From the IMG/VR virus record IMGVR_UViG_3300050821_007132, positions 1 to 49,744 of that record: a stretch of DNA of 49,744 bases; one strand, written 5' to 3'. The stretch comes from a virus. This document shows positions 38,064 to 44,169 of this stretch, piece by piece; positions within the stretch are counted from its first letter, which is position 1; each line of letters begins with the position of its first letter. Below the pieces are notes generated by a model that did not search any database, was not told the DNA's origin, and was given only the letters and a program-made list of their open reading frames with translations. Both the position numbers and the translations under genes were made by a program.

Positions 38064-38857
38064 CCCCTGAGCATAAAGCGAAAATGTTGGCAGGTCGAGT
38101 CCGCGCTGCTGAAGCTCGGAAGGCTCAAGCCAAATCGACTGTGGGCATGGAAGCGGGGCACGAGCGCGATGAGCAGCGTCGCATCAACAAGGATGCGAAC
38201 GAAGAGCGCATCGAGAAGCAGATGGCCGCCACCGAAACAGAAGCCATCGATCCGTCAAAGCTCGCAGAACGCGACCGTGAGGCTCAATACCGCATCGAGC
38301 AGGTAGAAGACGAGGCGGTGCAGAACGCACAACCTGGTTATCGCTATGCGCGCATCACCTGTCCTGAAGGCTACAGCCACAACGCCCGCACCAATATCCG
38401 GCAGATGAAGACTCTGGCCGAGCAGAACGGCTACGAGCCAGTTCAGGGCGGTATGCCAGAAGACGAGCGTTTCAAGGGTAACGACCACGCCAACGGCGGC
38501 ACGCTTCGCGGGGTCATGGATACGTTTCTGTGGCGCATTCGCGAAGAAGACTATCAGGCCATGCAGCGCCGTAACGCTGAGAAGGCGCGGCGTCAAGGTT
38601 CCATCGAAGAGCAGACTGTCCGATACGCGGAGAGTAGGGGCGTCGGCACCATGCACGCGGCGGCTGGTGACTTCGCATCTCAAGACCCGCTCTTGGGCCG
38701 CATCGCGCAGGGAGCGGGACGTGTCGAGACATATCGAGCGCCGAGGCCGGGGCAAGTACAGACGAAATTTACCGAAGGGGACATTCGACGCGGCTCCATG
38801 CGCGGCCCTGACGGGAGCACTTTAAAGCCGGGTTTTGAAACCCAAGCAGGGAGATAG
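38051..38857 (+). CDS. head morphogenesis protein, unknown
   Basis: TTG 38051 chosen because AGGGAGAAGG precedes it; 268 residues. Charged and helical (EHKAKMLAGRVRAAEARKAQ) with a central segment YRYARITCPEGYSHNARTNI. Between scaffold-like and capsid genes; may be a second scaffold component or minor head protein. Confidence 0.5.
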   Translation: MGKLTPEHKAKMLAGRVRAAEARKAQAKSTVGMEAGHERDEQRRINKDANEERIEKQMAATETEAIDPSKLAERDREAQYRIEQVEDEAVQNAQPGYRYARITCPEGYSHNARTNIRQMKTLAEQNGYEPVQGGMPEDERFKGNDHANGGTLRGVMDTFLWRIREEDYQAMQRRNAEKARRQGSIEEQTVRYAESRGVGTMHAAAGDFASQDPLLGRIAQGAGRVETYRAPRPGQVQTKFTEGDIRRGSMRGPDGSTLKPGFETQAGR

Positions 38858-38859
38858 TA

Positions 38860-39351
38860 ATGGCGGCAAAAATCCAACCCATCGCGCCGGATATAGGCTT
38901 TGCAAATTGGCAGGACGCCATCTTGCACGGACAGGAAGCCGCCAGTCAGACATGGAAAGTCGGAGCGCCGCTGGTCAATTCAAGCGGTTCGCTGGCTGAA
39001 GCTACCACAGGCACCACCGGCTACGCTGGTTTGATCGTCGGCTTCGCACTGGCGCCCGCAACCGGCGTCACGGCAACCGATGTGCCGTTCGTGCCTTGCG
39101 TATCGTCACTGTCGTTTGCCGGAACCGTGGATGGCACTCTGGTCGCCACCAACGCGCCGGGCACCGGCTCCGTCGCCCAGACAGCGGTATGGGGCGGCAT
39201 CGGACTTCAGAAGGACGCAGCGTCGGGCCTCTGGTATCTCTGCACCACCGGCACCGCGAGTTTTATCATAATCGGTCTCATCGACCCCGCAGCAACTGTC
39301 AACGGTCGTGTGCGCGTGCAGATTCTGCGAGCACAAACGCTGCTCATCTAA
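38860..39351 (+). CDS. capsid decoration-like protein
   Basis: GGGAG ribosome site; 163 residues, beta-rich and Gly/Ala/Thr-rich (GSLAEATTGTTGYAGLIVGF; GTGSVAQTAVWGGIGLQ). Directly upstream of the capsid gene, where head decoration proteins usually lie. Assignment by position and composition. Confidence 0.5.
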   Translation: MAAKIQPIAPDIGFANWQDAILHGQEAASQTWKVGAPLVNSSGSLAEATTGTTGYAGLIVGFALAPATGVTATDVPFVPCVSSLSFAGTVDGTLVATNAPGTGSVAQTAVWGGIGLQKDAASGLWYLCTTGTASFIIIGLIDPAATVNGRVRVQILRAQTLLI

Positions 39352-39362
39352 GGAGATAGTCA

Positions 39363-40262
39363 ATGCCAGCAGTAACCAGTGCTTTCTCGGCTTTACTCAG
39401 CACGCAGTACCAGACGTTTCTTGTGAACGTGGGCAAGGAATATCCGCGACTGTGGCCGACGTGGTTCAAGTCGATGGACATGGATACCAACCCGTATATC
39501 TCCGACAAGATTTCGGGTGCGCCCGCCGAGCCGGTGAAGCCGGAAGGCCAGCAGTTCGTGCCGGTGCTGCCGACTATGGGGTCCAGCTTTCAGGTCACTG
39601 CCACTCCCTACGGATTTCTGTTCTCGGTGACTTGGGAAATGTGGCGTGACGACAAGTACGGCGTGATGGGCGAGATGTGGACTTCGATGGCGCGAAACAA
39701 CCGCACCAGACAGGAAGTTCAGGCGTTCTCGATGATCAACAACGGCTTCGGCACGAACACCGGCTACGACAACGCCACGCTGTTCAATACCGCGCACGTT
39801 GACCTCGACAACAGCACTCAGGCCAACCGGCCTTCACCGGACGTGACGCTCTCGCAGTTGGGTATTCAAGCTGGACAGATCAACTTCGATGGTCTAAACG
39901 ACGAAAACAGCCTGCCGATTTCGGTCAGCGCGACTCGCCTACTCATTCAGCAAAGCAACCGCTATCTCGCGAGGGAACTGCTGGGGTCGAGCGGCAAGAC
40001 TGGCACCGCCGACAACGATACCAACGCGCTATTGGCTGATGGCTTGCAGTGGGGCGTCAGCCGATTCCTGACACGTACTCAGGACTGGGTGCTGATGGCA
40101 CCGATTGAGGAGGTGGATTTGGAGTTCATGTGGCGCGACCGGCCTCGTTCTCGGACCTTTGACGATCCGTTCATCGAAGCCTCGGATCACACCGTCTATC
40201 AGCGTTTCGCAACTCGTGTGGGCGACTGGCGCGGGGTCTACGGGAGTAGCGTGGGATTTTAA
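39363..40262 (+). CDS. major capsid protein
   Basis: AAGGAG site; 299 residues. It resembles the Mu gpT / HK97-fold head subunit group: N-terminal helix, ATLFNTAHVDLDN and DVTLSQLGIQAGQINFDG around the middle, a P-domain-like LLIQQSNRYLARELLGS, and QDWVLMAPIEEVDLEFMW near the end. No N-terminal delta domain is evident, in line with a separate scaffold gene. Expected to be the most abundant virion protein. Confidence 0.75.
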   Translation: MPAVTSAFSALLSTQYQTFLVNVGKEYPRLWPTWFKSMDMDTNPYISDKISGAPAEPVKPEGQQFVPVLPTMGSSFQVTATPYGFLFSVTWEMWRDDKYGVMGEMWTSMARNNRTRQEVQAFSMINNGFGTNTGYDNATLFNTAHVDLDNSTQANRPSPDVTLSQLGIQAGQINFDGLNDENSLPISVSATRLLIQQSNRYLARELLGSSGKTGTADNDTNALLADGLQWGVSRFLTRTQDWVLMAPIEEVDLEFMWRDRPRSRTFDDPFIEASDHTVYQRFATRVGDWRGVYGSSVGF

Positions 40263-40270
40263 AGGAGTAT

Positions 40271-40300
40271 TTGACTTAGGCAGTCGCCCACAGTTATAAT
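40271..40300 (+). promoter_or_regulatory. near-consensus promoter of the endonuclease gene
   Basis: TTGACT (40271-40276), 18-base spacer, TATAAT (40295-40300), seven bases to ATG 40308. The best -10 box in the window, used for a probable inserted gene. Confidence 0.75.
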
Positions 40301-40307
40301 GGGTGGC

Positions 40308-40865
40308 ATGACACAAACATACGACGAGACAAAAGCGAAGCAGCGTGAGTATCACAAGAGAGATTGGGAACGGATTAAGAACGATCCGATCCTTCTGGAG
40401 CAAGAACGAGAACGGCTCCGCAAATGGCGCGCTGCGCATCTTGAAAGTGAGCGTGAAAGAAGTCGGGAAAAATATCTCCGCACGAAAGAACGGCATAATG
40501 CTAAAACTTCTGAGTGGTTCAAAACACATCGGGAGTGGGATAACGAGCGCAAGCGCAAACGGTACGCTGAGAATCGAGAACGAGAGTTACAGAATTGGGC
40601 ACGCGGCAAGTACCGTGCAATTCTCAGTCGGGAAGAACTTGCGGCAATCTGGCCTCGCCTACAACATGGGCCGTGTGAAATCTGCGGCGCTATGCGAACC
40701 GACGAGAGCAATCGAGGTCATGCGCGCATGTCGATAGACCACAACCATGCGACGATGAAGTTTCGCGGCGTTCTGTGCTACCGATGCAATTTGGCCATCG
40801 GTCATTTTAAAGAAAATCCCGCGACGTTGAGGGCGGCAGCAGAGTATCTAGAGAGGCAAGTATGA
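40308..40865 (+). CDS. endonuclease VII-like HNH protein
   Basis: ATG 40308 is set by the promoter; 185 residues. A long, very basic helical N-terminal half (ERERSREKYLRTKERHNAKT) is followed by the endonuclease VII core: CEIC (123-126), IDHNHATMKFRGVLCYRCNL with Asp144-His145-His147, and HFKENPATLRAAAEYL. Endonuclease VII enzymes resolve branched DNA; related genes also behave as free-standing homing enzymes. Its own promoter and location next to the capsid gene fit a mobile endonuclease, though a packaging resolvase role is also possible. Confidence 0.75.
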   Translation: MTQTYDETKAKQREYHKRDWERIKNDPILLEQERERLRKWRAAHLESERERSREKYLRTKERHNAKTSEWFKTHREWDNERKRKRYAENRERELQNWARGKYRAILSREELAAIWPRLQHGPCEICGAMRTDESNRGHARMSIDHNHATMKFRGVLCYRCNLAIGHFKENPATLRAAAEYLERQV

Positions 40866-41197
40866 TCACAGCAGAAGAAGTAGCGAACTCGTTGATGGCC
40901 GGAAACGTCATTCAGGACAAAGCTGTTGCCCATCCTGCCGGATTAATGGAGCAGGTCGGAGAGATTCTGAAGGCCAAGGGCTTCGAGCTTCGCCACGAGA
41001 GCGACGTATATACGGTCAAGGGGCAGGCTAAGGCGCTTGCCGCCAAGACAGCCAAAGATGCGGCAGACAAGGCGGCTGTGGCGGCAAAGGAAGCGGCTGC
41101 GAAGGCTGCGACAGCGAAGGTAGTGGCGGATCAGGCGGCAGTAGCAGCGAAGGCAGCGGCACAGCCTGTGGCAGCGCCGACTACGGGAACCGAGTGA
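40862..41197 (+). CDS. Ala/Lys-rich helical protein
   Basis: ATGA overlap; 111 residues. A folded N-terminal part (VGEILKAKGFELRHESDVYT) and a long Ala/Lys repeat (KDAADKAAVAAKEAAAKAAT) similar to histone H1-like tails. May bind DNA or act as a coiled spacer in the head. Function unknown. Confidence 0.5.
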   Translation: MITAEEVANSLMAGNVIQDKAVAHPAGLMEQVGEILKAKGFELRHESDVYTVKGQAKALAAKTAKDAADKAAVAAKEAAAKAATAKVVADQAAVAAKAAAQPVAAPTTGTE

Positions 41198-41817
41198 GTC
41201 TAATGCGAAGTCTTAAATACGTTCTCGTTGCACTAGGCTTGCTGTGCCTCACGCCCGCGTTATCCTTTGCGCAGACCGCGACGGCCACAGCGACTGCCAC
41301 CGCCACGGCGGTAACGGCTACGCCCGCTTCGACGCCCTCGCCTACGGGTACGACGTTCTCAGGCGTGACTCATTTCGGATACTTGGCAACCGTCACGAAG
41401 TCCAATGGACTGCTTGGCGGCTACATGGTGCAACTGAAGGCGACTGCGGCCCTGCTCTATGGGCAGGTCGTCATACCCGATGCGTCGAATAATAATTCGG
41501 TTGTCGTCGCGGCCAGCGGAGCCACAAACCCGATTGGCGTGGTAGTCGGCTGTGTCGGAGCCGTGGCCGGAAGCACGCAACCAGGAGCCAAGTTCGGCTG
41601 TAATCCTGCGGCGGCACAGACCGCGATGGTTCTGATGGACGGTGTTGCGCAAGTCGTATGCGATAGGGCCATGAGTCCGGGGCAGGTCGTTATGACCAGC
41701 ACGCTCGTTAACGGAATGGTAGGCCCCTACGTCGCGGGCACCGTGGATGAGCAAATCGGCGTCTTGCTGAGTTCGTGCGCCGTCAACGGAACGGCGAATA
41801 TGCTGGTCTATAAATAA
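41194..41817 (+). CDS. signal-peptide protein with decoration-like domain
   Basis: GTG start in GTGA overlap; 207 residues. Signal peptide ending LCLTPALSFAQ, a Thr-Ala-Pro linker (DNA 41275-41351), then a domain like phage decoration proteins of the DUF2190 kind (ATNPIGVVVGCVG, VLMDGVAQVVCDRAMSPGQV, DEQIGVLLSS). A decoration-type domain behind an export signal is unusual: the protein may leave the cell instead of joining capsids in the cytoplasm. Confidence 0.55.
   Translation: MSLMRSLKYVLVALGLLCLTPALSFAQTATATATATATAVTATPASTPSPTGTTFSGVTHFGYLATVTKSNGLLGGYMVQLKATAALLYGQVVIPDASNNNSVVVAASGATNPIGVVVGCVGAVAGSTQPGAKFGCNPAAAQTAMVLMDGVAQVVCDRAMSPGQVVMTSTLVNGMVGPYVAGTVDEQIGVLLSSCAVNGTANMLVYK
41248..41263 (+). 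repeat. dispersed palindrome, copy in signal peptide
   Basis: CTCACGCCCGCGTTAT, 14 of 16; encodes LTPAL of the signal peptide. Confidence 0.65.
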
Positions 41818-41978
41818 TGGCTCAGGAAACTAGAGCGCAGAAGGATTTCGTCGCCCGCAAGAATCGCGAGCGGGACCGCGAGGAAACCGATCCGCCGCAC
41901 GCCCGCATCCCGAAGAAGGGATACGGCGGGATGGACACCAAGAACAAGGACACGGGCGCTGGCAAGAAGGGCATATGA
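41817..41978 (+). CDS. 53-residue basic protein
   Basis: TAATG overlap. MAQETRAQKDFVARKNRERD start, KKGYGGMDTKNK middle and GKKGI end. Its Lys/Gly end resembles gene 33878-34063. Possibly a head-internal DNA-binding protein. Confidence 0.5.
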   Translation: MAQETRAQKDFVARKNRERDREETDPPHARIPKKGYGGMDTKNKDTGAGKKGI

Positions 41979-42121
41979 AAAAGTACGCCAAGATGAAGAA
42001 GAAAATCTCGATGGGCAACATGAGCGGCGGCAAGGACACCGGCAGTCCCTTCGGGAAGAAGACCAAAGCGGCGTATTCCACCAACAAGCTTATCCCTACT
42101 AAGAAGAAGAAAAAGAAGTAG
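41975..42121 (+). CDS. 48-residue polylysine-rich protein
   Basis: ATGA overlap. MKKYAKMKKKISMGNMSGGK at the start and an unbroken lysine run at the end. Extreme positive charge suggests nucleic-acid binding or charge neutralisation of packaged DNA. Confidence 0.5.
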   Translation: MKKYAKMKKKISMGNMSGGKDTGSPFGKKTKAAYSTNKLIPTKKKKKK

Positions 42122-42133
42122 AAGGAGGTCGAT

Positions 42134-42346
42134 ATGGAACGCTGCCCTCATTGTGGATATTGCCCTCATTGCGGTCGGTCGAATTTTGCGCTGGTTCCCT
42201 ATTGGCCTCAGCCGTGGGGTTCGCCATATGGACCTATATGGATATATCAGGGCAACATTGGCGTCGGCGGAAGTGGGATCGCCCAAGGCGGGATGCAGAC
42301 CACGACAAATACGATGGGCGTTCTAACCTACGGTCCCGACAACTGA
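42134..42346 (+). CDS. tandem CPHCG protein
   Basis: AAGGAGGT ribosome site. The 70-residue product starts MERCPHCGYCPHCGRSN, two CxxC knuckles only four residues apart, followed by a Gly/Pro/aromatic region. Could hold one zinc with four Cys. Function unknown. Confidence 0.55.
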   Translation: MERCPHCGYCPHCGRSNFALVPYWPQPWGSPYGPIWIYQGNIGVGGSGIAQGGMQTTTNTMGVLTYGPDN

Positions 42347-42352
42347 TATAGT
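42347..42352 (+). promoter_or_regulatory. possible -10 box of the HNH gene
   Basis: TATAGT ending six bases before GTG 42359, the same spacing as the other leaderless promoters, but no good -35 box is visible 16-18 bases upstream. Confidence 0.35.
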
Positions 42353-42358
42353 CGCGAT

Positions 42359-42820
42359 GTGGAAACCATTGACCGCTTTTTGGATAAGGTGCAGTTCGAG
42401 CCAATGTCGGGATGTTGGCTATGGACTGCGAGTCGCGGCACGGGCGGCTATGGACAGTTTGGATTAGGGCCGAGAACCGCAAAGCGCCGTCTCTTCGGCG
42501 CGCATCAAATCTCGTACAAATTGTTCAAGGGTGAGGTACCAGAAGGGTTGGTGCTTGACCATATTTGCGAGGTCCGGTCATGCGTCAATGCCGACCATCT
42601 GCGTCCCGTTACTCACCGATTCAATATTTTAAGGGGTAGTGCGCCATCGGCGAAGGCTGCGCGAGCGACCCATTGCCCGCAAGGTCATGCGTATGAAGGG
42701 AAGAATTTATATATCACTCCGCTAGGAGACCGGAAGTGCAGAACGTGTCATCGAGAACGCTACCGCAAAGCGCATGGATTGGAAGGGTCGGGACGATTTT
42801 ATGGCGGTTCAGATAAGTGA
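42359..42820 (+). CDS. HNH homing-type endonuclease
   Basis: GTG start, 153 residues. The HNH_3-type motif is complete: GCWLWTASRGTGGYGQF, AHQISYKLFKGEVPEGLVLD, then HICEVRSCVNADHLRPVT with the catalytic His and zinc cysteines, and a C-terminal CPQGHAYEG...CRTCHRER zinc site. This group are free-standing homing endonucleases in phages. It lies between small head-type genes and the adaptor-like gene, whose start it overlaps. Confidence 0.8.
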   Translation: METIDRFLDKVQFEPMSGCWLWTASRGTGGYGQFGLGPRTAKRRLFGAHQISYKLFKGEVPEGLVLDHICEVRSCVNADHLRPVTHRFNILRGSAPSAKAARATHCPQGHAYEGKNLYITPLGDRKCRTCHRERYRKAHGLEGSGRFYGGSDK

Positions 42821-43844
42821 CGTTGCGCGGCAGGCCGTAGCGCAACTTGGCCTAGATTCTGGGTACGAATTGAGTGCCCAGTTTTGCGGCCAAGCGTATG
42901 CGGAATTATGTTCGCGGGCCAAGTTTCGCCATCTCCGCAAGCTAGGCACCCTGTACATGCCCGCGCCCATCCAGACGGGCACCTGCACGATCACTTTCGA
43001 TTCTCCGACGATAACGCTGGACGCTACGGCGCTGGCCGCATGCGAGGCGAATCAGTTTCTACAGTGGCCGGATGGGTTTGAGGGGCTGTTCTTCCGGCCT
43101 CAGATCGGCATTACGTGGTATCAGATTTCGCGCGCTTACGTGGACCCCTCGACAGGCGTTGGAACCGTCGTCCTAACAACGCCGTTTGCCTTCGACAATT
43201 CGTATCTGATTACGTCGCCTCCTCCGCCTCCGCCCGTACAGCAGGCGGGCGTGACTTTTTATATTCTCCCTCGATTCTATGCGCTCGCGCCCGATGCACG
43301 GCAATTAGGCGTATTTGGTTGTGACTTCGTATTCCGGCCCCTGCAAGTGGTCAGCGAAGACCAGTTGAACATGATGGTGCCGAGCCGGTTTCTCGTCTCG
43401 ACGTATCCGCAATTCGTGGCCGAGATGAACTCGAATCTCGACCAGACCGGCGTACCTAAGCAAGTGGAGATTTATCCTCCTCCAACCAACTCAGTCACGG
43501 TGCATTATACCTACTACGCAACACCGAAGATTTTGCAGTGGGAAGACTTCCTGCCGCCGACGATAGACCCAGACACCATCCGGTCTGGTGCGATGGCTCA
43601 GATCGCCTCTAATCGCTCAGGAAAGGCCGTCCGCGCGGGCAACCTCGAAGAAGCCGCGTACTGGCGAAACGTTAGCAATCAGGAGCGGACGGCATTCGAG
43701 GCCAAGATACCGAAGGCCATCAGGAACGATAGGGGCATCGAAGACATCAAGTTTCTGCTCAAGGGCATGACATCGAATAGATACCCCCTTGACTGGGATC
43801 CGAACCGGGACGCAGTGAGCAATTGGATACTGCGTGGCTACTAA
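42801..43844 (+). CDS. head-tail adaptor/tail tubular-like protein
   Basis: ATG 42801 (MAVQISDVARQAVAQLG) chosen; 347 residues. N-terminal helix bundle and beta segments including KQVEIYPPPTNSVTVHYTYY, a pattern shared with gene 18780-19337. The C-terminus (GNLEEAAYWRNVSNQERTAF) is helical. Probably part of the neck of a short tail. Inference from layout. Confidence 0.45.
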   Translation: MAVQISDVARQAVAQLGLDSGYELSAQFCGQAYAELCSRAKFRHLRKLGTLYMPAPIQTGTCTITFDSPTITLDATALAACEANQFLQWPDGFEGLFFRPQIGITWYQISRAYVDPSTGVGTVVLTTPFAFDNSYLITSPPPPPPVQQAGVTFYILPRFYALAPDARQLGVFGCDFVFRPLQVVSEDQLNMMVPSRFLVSTYPQFVAEMNSNLDQTGVPKQVEIYPPPTNSVTVHYTYYATPKILQWEDFLPPTIDPDTIRSGAMAQIASNRSGKAVRAGNLEEAAYWRNVSNQERTAFEAKIPKAIRNDRGIEDIKFLLKGMTSNRYPLDWDPNRDAVSNWILRGY

Positions 43845-44169
43845 ATTCGTCATTGCGCTACTTCTATGCCTCACGCCCGCGTTAGGTTGGGCGCAGAGCA
43901 CGACTATCGTTGGCACTTGCGACCAGTATCAGCCGGGGGCGGGTGGAGACTTCTGCATCAACACGGGTGCGGCGACCTATTGGCAGCAGTTCACCGGAGA
44001 TGTGGTGAATACTCGCAACGTGCCGCAATGTTCTCCGACGAACACGACTGCCTGCGGAAAGCTGACGGTTCAGGGGATAAACGGCGTGCCGCTAAACGGG
44101 ACATTGGCTGACGGGCAGACCTGGTGCTATCAGGCATCGTCCAACACGATGATCCCGTGCGCACCTTAA
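43834..44169 (+). CDS. secreted one-domain Cys protein
   Basis: GTG start; 111 residues with signal peptide ending LCLTPALGWAQ. The mature domain (GGDFCINTGAATYWQQFTGD; CGKLTVQGINGVPLNG; WCYQASSNTMIPC) is closely related to the C-terminal domain of the next, much larger protein. Four to six cysteines probably form disulfides after export. Function unknown. Confidence 0.6.
   Translation: MATKFVIALLLCLTPALGWAQSTTIVGTCDQYQPGAGGDFCINTGAATYWQQFTGDVVNTRNVPQCSPTNTTACGKLTVQGINGVPLNGTLADGQTWCYQASSNTMIPCAP
43870..43885 (+). repeat. dispersed palindrome, copy in signal peptide
   Basis: CTCACGCCCGCGTTAG, 15 of 16; encodes LTPAL of the signal peptide. Confidence 0.7.
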
